A DNA stretch of 14,937 nt. Source: an uncultured Clostridia bacterium. Lineage in GTDB: Bacteria > Bacillota > Clostridia > Oscillospirales > Acutalibacteraceae. The translations under genes and the position numbers were made by a program. The number at the start of each line of letters is the position of its first letter. Within the stretch, counting starts at the first letter, position 1. Location: contig CAMYWU010000013.1 of NCBI GenBank assembly GCA_947302895.1, forward strand, positions 1-14,937. Direction: 5' to 3'. Below are positions 1 to 6,091 of this stretch, in pieces. The notes under the pieces were generated by a model. That model made no database searches, was not told the origin of the DNA, and worked only from the letters and a program-made list of their open reading frames with translations.

Positions 1-279
1 TGTAAACGTGTTTTCAATTCCATTCTCAGTTATATTAAAAGCTCTGCCTTTGTTTTTTATGTAGTTAAAAAGCATTGCCAACGCTGTGTAAATATATAAC
101 GAACCAAAACTGTAAACTATAATTCCAATAATTATTCTGTATGCTGTTGGCATCGGTTCATCGTCCATTTTAATTTGGTTTTTTGCAAGCATTATCATAA
201 CCTTAACTATCGGATAAGATACCGCTAAGAATAATAGATTGAAAACTTTATATCGCCAGTTCAGTTTGTATTCAGGCAT
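1..279 (-). CDS. Partial membrane protein, unknown function (C-terminus beyond left edge)
   Basis: This open frame runs off the left edge, leaving 93 N-terminal residues. It begins MPEYKLNWRYKVF and has two hydrophobic stretches, about residues 14-33 and 48-72, with a basic N-terminus, so it is probably an integral membrane protein. I chose the ATG at 279 over the in-frame ATG at 288 because the SD-like GGAAAGG (upstream, minus strand) sits about 9 nt from the former and directly abuts the latter. The start overlaps the last codons of the RAYT remnant by 8 bp, so the SD lies inside that remnant's 3' end. No family is recognised. That the gene is real is likely from the SD and the uninterrupted frame; its function is unknown. 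Confidence 0.6.
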   Translation of the reverse strand, partial: MPEYKLNWRYKVFNLLFLAVSYPIVKVMIMLAKNQIKMDDEPMPTAYRIIIGIIVYSFGSLYIYTALAMLFNYIKNKGRAFNITENGIENTFT

Positions 280-461
280 AGTATTCATCCTTTCCAATAA
301 GCCACTTTCTCGGATTTTCATCAATGTATTGCAAATGATTTATATAATCCTCTTCATTGCGGATAATGTGGTCGTAATAGGAGCGTTGCCATATGTTTGA
401 GCCGATTTGTTTATTTGTCATTCTTTTTAATGTTGACACATATGCTGCAATCTTGGAATTT

Positions 462-487
462 GTAGGGGTCGGCGTCCCCGACGACCC
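462..487 (+). repeat. REP-like palindromic repeat, copy A
   Basis: A 26-nt GC-rich unit begins GTAGGGG and contains a short internal stem (GTCGG / CCGAC). It matches copy B (589-614, opposite strand) at 23 of 26 positions. It lies inside the RAYT remnant, where it is read as part of GSSGTPTPTNS. Repeats of this kind are typical substrates or partners of RAYT proteins; that link is inferred from position. Confidence 0.75.
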
Positions 488-588
488 TTCTAACCCGGTA
501 TCAATCCGTATAAGAATATGGAGATGATTGGGCATAATTACAAATCGTTCAGCTGTTAATTATTCCTTTATCGGACAAAATGATTCTT

Positions 589-614
589 GGGACGTCGAGG
601 ACGCCGTCCCCTAC
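589..614 (-). repeat. REP-like palindromic repeat, copy B (inverted)
   Basis: Read on the minus strand, this unit also starts GTAGGGG and differs from copy A at three positions. The two copies face each other across 101 nt that include the frame break and the start of the HUH segment, so a transcript could fold them into one long hairpin. In the coding frame of the N-terminal RAYT fragment it encodes the VGDGVLDVPR stretch. Confidence 0.75.
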
Positions 615-736
615 ATTTTCGTTTTTATCAGCGCATATCTTTCCCAATATGCATTTCATATCCTTAACGCAAATTGTTATAAAATAAGCACCGTTACTTG
701 AATAATCAAAATTCTTTAATCTGTTATCTTTTCTGT

Positions 737-1498
737 TCATAACTCAAAATAACTAATATAAAGCTTATGCCTGATTTCAAATTCGTTTGGATATTCTTCA
801 AGCATCTTTTTGTGCGCTTCGCTCCAGGCTTCAAAGGTTTTTTCGTCCATTGAAGCGAGAGTTCCTCGGCAGGCGCACATTCTGCCGTGCCAGCTGTCTC
901 TTGTGAAGGGAAGGGAGCAGGCAAATTCCTTTGTAACTCTGCCGTCGAATAAGTCATCAAACATATCCCTTGAACCGCTTTTGCCCGGTGTCCAGTTTCG
1001 GTTATATTCCTTAATCAGCATATGGCTTTTATATGCGATTTCATCATCAAGAGTCCAGGTTAAATAAATCTTGATAAAAACACCGCCAGGCTTTAAAAGC
1101 CTTTGAATTTCGCTTTTGATTGCTTCCTTATCAAAATACCAGAAGCATTGAGCCGCAGTTATTGCATCAAAGCTATCCGTTTCAAGCCCCGTGTTTTCAG
1201 CAGGGCAGGAGAAATATGTTATATTCTGATTGTTTTCTTTTGCAAGCTTCTGAGCATATTTTATCTGCTCCTGCGAAATATCAACGCCAACTATTCTGGC
1301 ATTTTCATTATACATATTCTTTGGCAAAACGCCCGTTCCGCACCCTATATCAAGCCACGAGGTTCCGTCTTTTGCAACGCCGAGCTTTTTTAGCTCGTCA
1401 TAAAGCACGGGAGGATATATATCCCTGTATTTTGCATAGCTTTCAGAGGTTAAGCTCCAGTCAAAGCTCCTGCCTCTGTCGATTTTATCAACTTTCAT
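737..1498 (-). CDS. Class I SAM-dependent methyltransferase (Methyltransf_11/25-like)
   Basis: This 253-residue protein has a Rossmann-type methyltransferase core. Motif I is LDIGCGTG (residues 49-56), an acidic strand GVDIS (71-75) should hold the SAM ribose, DAITAAQCFWYFD (about 111-123) is motif II, and LLKPGG (134-139) is motif III. The C-terminal half, with RDSWHGRMCACRG, looks like a common soluble family with unassigned small-molecule substrates. Its ATG overlaps the scfB stop as TGATG, so it is probably translationally coupled to the SCIFF maturase. This placement allows a role in modifying the peptide, but related enzymes are usually free-standing, so chance neighbourhood is equally possible. 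The substrate is unknown. Confidence 0.85.
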   Translation of the reverse strand: MKVDKIDRGRSFDWSLTSESYAKYRDIYPPVLYDELKKLGVAKDGTSWLDIGCGTGVLPKNMYNENARIVGVDISQEQIKYAQKLAKENNQNITYFSCPAENTGLETDSFDAITAAQCFWYFDKEAIKSEIQRLLKPGGVFIKIYLTWTLDDEIAYKSHMLIKEYNRNWTPGKSGSRDMFDDLFDGRVTKEFACSLPFTRDSWHGRMCACRGTLASMDEKTFEAWSEAHKKMLEEYPNEFEIRHKLYISYFEL

Positions 1499-2892
1499 CA
1501 GTATTCAACCTTAAGATTTTCTTCGGCTTCTGCGACTTTCAACATAATTGCGCATTCAATACGCTTTTTATGAAGCTCACAGCCGAATTCATAAATGCCG
1601 TTAACGCTGCCGGTTGTATGATATGCATTTGCAGCGCAGCCGCCCGAGCAATAGAGCTTTGCAAAGCAGTCTTTGCATTCCCTGTGGGAATAAACGTTGC
1701 AGCTTTTAAACTGCTCAAGAACCTCGGGATTAGTTACGCCCTCATAGATATTTCCGAGCTTGAAGCTGTCATCGCCAACAAACTGATGGCAGGGGAACAA
1801 ATCGCCGCTGGGGGTTATTGCCATATACTCGGTTCCAACTCCGCAGCCGCTTACTCTTTTAACAATGCAGGGTCCGCCATCAAGGTCTATCATATAGTGA
1901 TAGAAGGTAAAACCATCGCCCTTGCGGTATCTTCTGAGCATTTCGTTTGCAAGAATTTCATATTGCTCTTTAAGTATCGGCAAATCTTCTTGCTTTAAAG
2001 CATAGGGCTCATCAGGCGGGCAAACAACGGGTTCAACAGAAAGCTCCCTGAAGCCGAGGTCTGCCATATGGATTAAATCCTTTGAAAAATCGGTGTTGAA
2101 ATGCGTGTATGTTCCTCGCATATAGTAGTTTTTCTGCTCTCTTGCGTCGGCGAATTTCTTGAATTTATCAATGATTAAATCATATGATCCCTTGCCGTTT
2201 GGAGTTTTGCGAAGGTTATCGTGCACCTCTTGTCTGCCGTCGAGCGATAGAACAACATTTCCCATTTCCCTGTTGCAAAAATCAATAACCTCATCATCAA
2301 CCAGAACGCCGTTTGTTGTTAAGGTGAAGCGGAAGTTTTTGTTGTATTTCTTTTCAAGCTCACGTCCGTATTTAACAAGCTCCTTGCAAACCTCCCAGTT
2401 TAAAAGCGGTTCGCCGCCGAAAAAATCAAACTCAAGATTGCGCCTTGTTCCGCTGTTTTCAACAAGGAAATCAAGCGCCTTTTTGCCAATATCAAGGCTC
2501 ATCAACCCCTTATCGCTGCCGCCGTATTCGCCTTTGCCTGCAAAGCAGTATTCGCAGTTGAGATTACAGCCGTGCGCAACGTGAAGGCAGATAGCTTTTA
2601 TAACGCTCTGGCGCTTTTTAAATTCATCTGCAACGCCTTCAAAGGTGTCTTCTGCAAAGAGTCTGCCCTCAGCTTTGAGCGCTTCAATATCCTCGAAGCA
2701 CTCTTCAATATCGCTTTCGGTAACATCCTCTTTATCACTGTATTTATCAAGTATGAAAGCCTTAATTTCATCCCTTGTTTTTTCTTCATACATTGAAATA
2801 ATATCAAATGCAACCTCGTCAACGCTGTGAACACATCCGCTGTTCTGGTCGATTATGATATTATATCCGTTCATTTTATATGCGTGTATCAT
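1498..2892 (-). CDS. scfB: SCIFF peptide maturase, radical SAM/SPASM thioether-forming enzyme
   Basis: This 464-residue enzyme belongs to the family that installs thioether cross-links in SCIFF ranthipeptides. Residues 1-90 form a PqqD-like peptide-recognition (RRE) domain. The radical SAM motif CNLNCEYC (C109, C113, C116) binds the 4Fe-4S cluster that cleaves SAM, and GGEP (159-162) follows. The C-terminal SPASM/twitch region holds the auxiliary-cluster cysteines, visible at 350, 368, 398, 406, 409, 415, 419 and 438. The start has a GGAG about 8 nt upstream. The precursor scfA lies 275 bp upstream on the same strand, with a hairpin and a MITE-like element in between. All key cluster cysteines look intact, so the enzyme should be active; the product in this strain depends on the altered precursor. 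Confidence 0.95.
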   Translation of the reverse strand: MIHAYKMNGYNIIIDQNSGCVHSVDEVAFDIISMYEEKTRDEIKAFILDKYSDKEDVTESDIEECFEDIEALKAEGRLFAEDTFEGVADEFKKRQSVIKAICLHVAHGCNLNCEYCFAGKGEYGGSDKGLMSLDIGKKALDFLVENSGTRRNLEFDFFGGEPLLNWEVCKELVKYGRELEKKYNKNFRFTLTTNGVLVDDEVIDFCNREMGNVVLSLDGRQEVHDNLRKTPNGKGSYDLIIDKFKKFADAREQKNYYMRGTYTHFNTDFSKDLIHMADLGFRELSVEPVVCPPDEPYALKQEDLPILKEQYEILANEMLRRYRKGDGFTFYHYMIDLDGGPCIVKRVSGCGVGTEYMAITPSGDLFPCHQFVGDDSFKLGNIYEGVTNPEVLEQFKSCNVYSHRECKDCFAKLYCSGGCAANAYHTTGSVNGIYEFGCELHKKRIECAIMLKVAEAEENLKVEY

Positions 2893-2910
2893 ATATAAAT
2901 CTCCAAACCT

Positions 2911-3099
2911 ATTTGCCTCCCTTGTAAAGGGAGGTGGCTGCGAAGCAGACGGAGGGATGGTCGTTTATACATAGAATGTTTTACTGTAACGCATTCTGAA
3001 TCTCAGATTTCATATCATCAGCTCATTCAGTTACTTCGTTCCCCACAGCGACTATCCCTCAGTCACTTCGTGACAGCTCCCTTTACAAGGGAGGCAAAT
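2911..3099. mobile_element. MITE-like element with 23-bp perfect terminal inverted repeats
   Basis: The ends 2911-2933 and 3077-3099 are perfect 23-nt inverted repeats (ATTTGCCTCCC...). The subterminal parts are also related in inverted orientation. Each holds a small hairpin with a GAA loop (CTGC/GCAG on the left, GTCAC/GTGAC on the right) followed by GAGGGAT. The 189-bp element has no reading frame of note. Such TTGCCTCCCTTG-type repeats are common in gut Clostridia (from memory). It sits between the SCIFF precursor and its maturase and is transcribed if the two are co-expressed. A clear target duplication was not found. Confidence 0.8.
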
Positions 3100-3130
3100 C
3101 AGTTTCTCACTTCATTCAATCAATTTATAT

Positions 3131-3154
3131 AGAAAATCGGCGGTTGAACCGCCG
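3131..3154 (-). terminator. Terminator/attenuator hairpin after scfA
   Basis: Positions 3138-3154 form a GC-rich stem (CGGCGG / CCGCCG, extendable through TT/AA). On the minus strand it is followed by ATTTTCT, a short U-run. It lies 14 bp after the scfA stop and before scfB, so it may let most transcripts stop after the precursor while some read on into the maturase, a common RiPP arrangement. Confidence 0.65.
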
Positions 3155-3167
3155 TAAATCCGGATTC

Positions 3168-3311
3168 TTATTTGCTTTGCTCACATTTCTGATTTGCAAC
3201 TGAGCAAGAAGTTTTGCTTGCAGACTGGCAAGAGGTCTGGCACTCGCCGCAGCCGCCCTTCTTAGCTGACTCGCAAAGATTCTTTGAGCTTAAAGTTTTA
3301 ATTCTTTTCAT
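3168..3311 (-). CDS. scfA: Six-cysteine SCIFF ranthipeptide precursor, variant Cys pattern
   Basis: This 47-residue peptide starts MKRIKTLSSKNL, carries the family core GGCGECQTSCQSA, and ends ANQKCEQSK. The start ATG at 3311 has TAGGAG 8 nt upstream. SCIFF peptides are ribosomally made and cross-linked by thioethers through the neighbouring radical-SAM enzyme scfB; the biological role is not established. Cysteines are at 13, 21, 24, 28, 36 and 43. The usual fourth core Cys (in QSACKTSC) is Ser32 here, and an extra Cys13 stands in the leader where the family usually has Gln or similar, so the total is still six. The residue after TSC is Ser37 rather than the common Thr. Its own promoter lies just upstream. 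Confidence 0.95.
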   Translation of the reverse strand: MKRIKTLSSKNLCESAKKGGCGECQTSCQSASKTSCSVANQKCEQSK

Positions 3312-3342
3312 TGGTATCACTCCTATTTCAAATTTCGTGAAT

Positions 3343-3371
3343 ATTATAAATTAAACATCCTGTTTTGTCAA
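3343..3371 (-). promoter_or_regulatory. Perfect-consensus sigma-A promoter of scfA
   Basis: On the minus strand, TTGACA (3371-3366), a 17-nt spacer and TATAAT (3348-3343) form an exact consensus housekeeping promoter. Transcription should start near 3336, giving a leader of about 25 nt before the scfA ATG. The -35 box is inside the 3' coding end of the decarboxylase gene. Confidence 0.9.
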
Positions 3372-4670
3372 TATCTTATCGGGGAATAAGTCGCTGTCCG
3401 AAACGATGTTAACGCCGCTTTTTTGAAGCTTTTCGATATAAGCCATTATTTCCCCGGAAATAACCTCTCCTGCAACGATAAGCGGAATATCGGGAGGGTA
3501 TGCAAAAACGAATTCGTTTGCAACCATACCGATTGCATTTTTCGTTTTGGTTTCATCGCTGTTTTTATCAATTGAGATAATCTGCTCGTCAACGGGGCAG
3601 GGTGGCATTGAAAACGTCTCTGAGCCATCTTCTTTAAGTTTTGAGTCTGTTATCAGAAGTGCGTTATAAAGCTCGGCAAATGCGCCCTCGTCATCTGCAA
3701 TGGTGCTGATTAATGTAACATAGCTTTTGCTTGCAGCCTCAACCTCAATATTAAAGCTGTACCTAAGCGTGTTTGCAAGCTCGCTGCCGCCGATATTTGC
3801 TTTGGAGGTTGAAACAATAATTCTGCTTTTATCATCGGTGTTAAGAACTTTCAGATTATTATATTCTGCATTGCTGTAAAACTCGTTTAAAAGAGCGCAG
3901 TAGTTTTCAATATCAGCTTTGCAGTTTTCGATATAATCAAGGCATTTTTCAACTGAGTTCATAAGAACATAGCTCGGCGAGCTTGTTTCAAATATATCGA
4001 GATACAGCTTAACAGCGCTGATATAATCCTTGTTATAAACATTGATAACCGCTGTCTGGGTTAGCGCTGGAAGCGTTTTGTGCAGACTTGAAACAACGAT
4101 ATCGCCCTTGGGATATTTCGGGAAATCTCCGAGGCCTAAATGAGCGCCGTGAGCCGCATCAATAATAAGGGGCAGGGGGGAGCTTATCTCGGAAATATAG
4201 CCCTCATATGTTGGCGAGGTTATAACAAGCGCTTTTGCATCGGGATGCTTTTCAACAGCCCTGTTGATAGTGGCTTGTTTAACCGCTTTATAAAACCCGT
4301 TTTCTTCATCAAATTCAGGCTCAATATAAATAACTCTAAGCCTTCTCAGCATACAGGCGTTATATACGCTTTTGTGGCAGTTTCGGGCAATTATGATTTT
4401 ATCGCCCTCATCGCATATAGCAAATATCGCCGCAAGAATACCAACGGTTGAGCCGTTTACAAGCATAAAGGATTTATCAGCTTTATAGTGCGCAGTTAAG
4501 CGGTTTTCAATATCGAGCAAAACTCCGCTCGGGCTGTGAAGATTATCAAAGCCATCAATTTCGGTTATATCAATTTCACTGCCGATAATGCCAAATTCTT
4601 TTTTTCTCTTATGTCCCGGCATATGAAACGGATAGGAAGAAAGATTATTCAGTTTATAATTTAACTTCAA
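3351..4670 (-). CDS. Orn/Lys/Arg decarboxylase-family PLP enzyme (short form)
   Basis: This 439-residue, fold-type I PLP enzyme resembles the compact arginine/lysine/ornithine decarboxylases of Firmicutes (YaaO/SpeA-like). It begins with the family motif HMPGHKRK (16-23). NGST (72-75) and the H99/K100 pair contact the cofactor, DAAHGAH (171-177) supplies the Asp and His, and SSLHKTLP contains the Schiff-base Lys198. The C-terminal MPPCPVDE and AYPPDIPL segments are typical. The start is TTG at 4670, chosen because AGGAGG lies 7 nt upstream. It overlaps the upstream membrane-protein gene by 17 bp, so the two are coupled. Substrate choice among the three amino acids cannot be read from the sequence; polyamine synthesis is the likely role. 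Confidence 0.85.
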   Translation of the reverse strand: MKLNYKLNNLSSYPFHMPGHKRKKEFGIIGSEIDITEIDGFDNLHSPSGVLLDIENRLTAHYKADKSFMLVNGSTVGILAAIFAICDEGDKIIIARNCHKSVYNACMLRRLRVIYIEPEFDEENGFYKAVKQATINRAVEKHPDAKALVITSPTYEGYISEISSPLPLIIDAAHGAHLGLGDFPKYPKGDIVVSSLHKTLPALTQTAVINVYNKDYISAVKLYLDIFETSSPSYVLMNSVEKCLDYIENCKADIENYCALLNEFYSNAEYNNLKVLNTDDKSRIIVSTSKANIGGSELANTLRYSFNIEVEAASKSYVTLISTIADDEGAFAELYNALLITDSKLKEDGSETFSMPPCPVDEQIISIDKNSDETKTKNAIGMVANEFVFAYPPDIPLIVAGEVISGEIMAYIEKLQKSGVNIVSDSDLFPDKILTKQDV

Positions 4671-5208
4671 GCTTATCCCTCCTGAAAAGAACCGTATTAA
4701 GCATTATGTATCCTGCAAAAATCGGAAGCGCTTCTATTAAAGCGTTTTCCTTGAAGATAATCAGCATTAATAAGTCGGTTAAAAGAATTGCGGCTGTAAG
4801 GTATGTTAAAATTTTAAATAGTTTTGCCTTTTTATAGCAGAGTAAAAACAAAAGAAAAAGTGTAAAGCCCATTACAACCGAAAAGGTAAGTGAACCTGTG
4901 CAGTGTAAATAATAATCGGGCATTTTTTCGTATTTGAAATCAAAGGTAAGCGTTAATGCCAATCCGACTCCTGCAATAGCTAAAAGCGGAATATAAACCT
5001 TTGTTTTAAGATATCTTCTGTATGCCAATATTATTGAAAAAGCAAGCGATGCAAAGGTGAGAACTCCCCAGATAACAAATAAAGCCTTGTGCGTAATTCC
5101 GATTTCCGAAAGCGCTCCGCTGTTTTTATATGGAATACCGAAATGCATATACCATACTGTATAGATAAAAGAGCATATGCAAAGGATTAATGCAATAGTT
5201 TTTTTCAT
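4654..5208 (-). CDS. Six-TM integral membrane protein, unknown function
   Basis: This 184-residue, very hydrophobic protein has about six membrane segments, near residues 4-21, 43-62, 71-90, 106-125, 131-151 and 155-173, and short charged ends. I recognise no family motif. The start is ATG at 5208; the SD is weak (GGTGAT about 5 nt upstream) and the predicted leader is very short. It is the first gene of a two-gene operon with the PLP decarboxylase, overlapping it by 17 bp. The overlap hints at a shared role, for example transport linked to amino acid or polyamine metabolism, but nothing in the sequence shows transport activity. Confidence 0.75.
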   Translation of the reverse strand: MKKTIALILCICSFIYTVWYMHFGIPYKNSGALSEIGITHKALFVIWGVLTFASLAFSIILAYRRYLKTKVYIPLLAIAGVGLALTLTFDFKYEKMPDYYLHCTGSLTFSVVMGFTLFLLFLLCYKKAKLFKILTYLTAAILLTDLLMLIIFKENALIEALPIFAGYIMLNTVLFRRDKLEVKL

Positions 5209-5223
5209 TTCATCACCGATAAG

Positions 5224-5252
5224 ATTTTAACACATTGATTTGCTTTTATCAA
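5224..5252 (-). promoter_or_regulatory. Promoter of the membrane protein/decarboxylase operon
   Basis: On the minus strand, TTGATA (5252-5247), a 17-nt spacer and TAAAAT (5229-5224) form a good housekeeping promoter. The expected start near 5217 leaves fewer than ten nucleotides of leader. It interleaves with the exoA promoter on the other strand. Confidence 0.7.
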
Positions 5253-5258
5253 TGTGTT
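5229..5258. repeat. 11-bp-arm palindrome spanning divergent promoters (operator candidate)
   Basis: The arms AACACATTGAT (5229-5239) and ATCAATGTGTT (5248-5258) are perfectly complementary around an 8-nt centre. The ATTGAT in each arm supplies a -35 box for one direction. It could bind a dimeric regulator, or simply reflect two symmetric promoters. Confidence 0.75.
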
Positions 5259-5263
5259 ATTAT
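5235..5263 (+). promoter_or_regulatory. Promoter of exoA
   Basis: TTGATT (5235-5240), a 17-nt spacer and TATTAT (5258-5263) precede exoA. Transcription should start near 5270, just before the SD GAGGTG (5272-5277). Confidence 0.7.
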
Positions 5264-5284
5264 ATTTAAGTGAGGTGAAAAGCT

Positions 5285-6040
5285 ATGAAATTGATATCAT
5301 GGAATGTAAACGGGCTTCGTGCCTGCATAACAAAGGGCTTTAATGATTTCTTTAACGAAGCTGATGCGGATATATTCTGCCTTCAGGAAACGAAGCTGAA
5401 CGACGGCCCTGCTGTTTTTGCTCCCGAGGGCTATTATGCATATTGGAACTATGCAGAGAAAAAGGGCTATTCGGGAACTGCGATTTTCACAAAAAAAGAG
5501 CCCCTTTCAGTAACCTATGGCATAGGCATTGAGGAGCACGATAAAGAGGGAAGGGTTATAACCCTTGAATACGAGGACTTTTATTTTATAACAGTTTATG
5601 TTCCAAATTCAAAGAGGGAGCTTTTAAGGCTTGATTACAGAATGGTATGGGAGGATGATTTCCTTAAATACATAAAGGCTCTTGATGAAAAGAAGCCCGT
5701 TATTTATTGCGGAGATTTGAATGTTGCGCATAAGGAAATAGACCTCAAAAATCCGAAAACAAATCATATGAATGCAGGCTTCACCGATCAGGAAAGAGAA
5801 AAAATCGGCATTGTTCTGGACAGCGGATTTACAGATACTTTCAGATATTTCTACCCCGAAAAAGAGAGCGTTTATTCGTGGTGGAGCTATATGTTCAAAT
5901 CCCGTGAGAAAAATGCAGGGTGGAGAATAGACTATTTCATAACCTCAAAATCGCTTGATGATAAACTTGAGGATGCAAAAATTCTTACCGATATAATGGG
6001 CAGCGACCATTGCCCGATAGAACTTGATATAAACCTTTAA
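5285..6040 (+). CDS. exoA: Exodeoxyribonuclease III / AP endonuclease
   Basis: This 251-residue, full-length member of the Xth/ExoA family cleaves DNA 5' to abasic sites and removes 3' blocks during base-excision repair. The Mg2+ and catalytic residues of the EEP fold are all visible: N7 (WNVNG), E35 (QETKL), Y105, D144 and N146 (GDLNVAH), D216 (WRIDYF), D241 and H242 (GSDHCP). It is a stand-alone plus-strand gene with its own promoter, diverging from the membrane protein/decarboxylase operon and ending at a strong bidirectional terminator. The SD GAGGTG is well placed before the ATG. Confidence 0.96.
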   Translation: MKLISWNVNGLRACITKGFNDFFNEADADIFCLQETKLNDGPAVFAPEGYYAYWNYAEKKGYSGTAIFTKKEPLSVTYGIGIEEHDKEGRVITLEYEDFYFITVYVPNSKRELLRLDYRMVWEDDFLKYIKALDEKKPVIYCGDLNVAHKEIDLKNPKTNHMNAGFTDQEREKIGIVLDSGFTDTFRYFYPEKESVYSWWSYMFKSREKNAGWRIDYFITSKSLDDKLEDAKILTDIMGSDHCPIELDINL

Positions 6041-6047
6041 ACCATAC

Positions 6048-6090
6048 AAAAAAAGCTGACGGATTATTATTCCTTTCCGTCAGCTTTTTT
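6048..6090. terminator. Bidirectional rho-independent terminator between exoA and hppA
   Basis: The arms AAAGCTGACGGA and TCCGTCAGCTTT form a 12-bp stem with an A-run on the left and a T-run on the right, so it can stop transcripts from both convergent genes. It ends one base before the hppA stop codon. Confidence 0.92.
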
Positions 6091-6091
6091 C

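Larger units (their letters stand above)
272..740 (-). pseudogene. RAYT-family (REP-associated tyrosine transposase, Y1/HUH) remnant, frameshifted
   Basis: There are two fragments in different frames. The N-terminal piece (549-740) begins MNRKDNRLKNFDYSSNGAYF, the typical RAYT start, and ends at TGA 549-551. The C-terminal piece (272 to about 560) carries MPNHLHIL, with the HUH metal-binding pair H-L-H, and ends ..DYINHLQYIDENPRKW.., which contains the region of the catalytic Tyr and the usual RAYT C-terminus. The frames differ by one. The stretch normally linking LSD.G.I to the VIMPNH strand is about ten residues too short, which suggests an out-of-frame deletion around 545-560. Two inverted copies of a REP-like GC-rich repeat lie inside the reading frame. 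The ATG overlaps the methyltransferase stop (ATGA). RAYTs are HUH enzymes linked to REP repeats; this copy should be inactive unless frameshifting occurs. Confidence 0.85.

Noticed and set aside
1120..1998. 292-codon open frame on the plus strand, antisense to scfB and the methyltransferase
   Set aside because: It lies wholly opposite two well-supported genes, has no SD or family motif, and arises from the codon bias of those genes.
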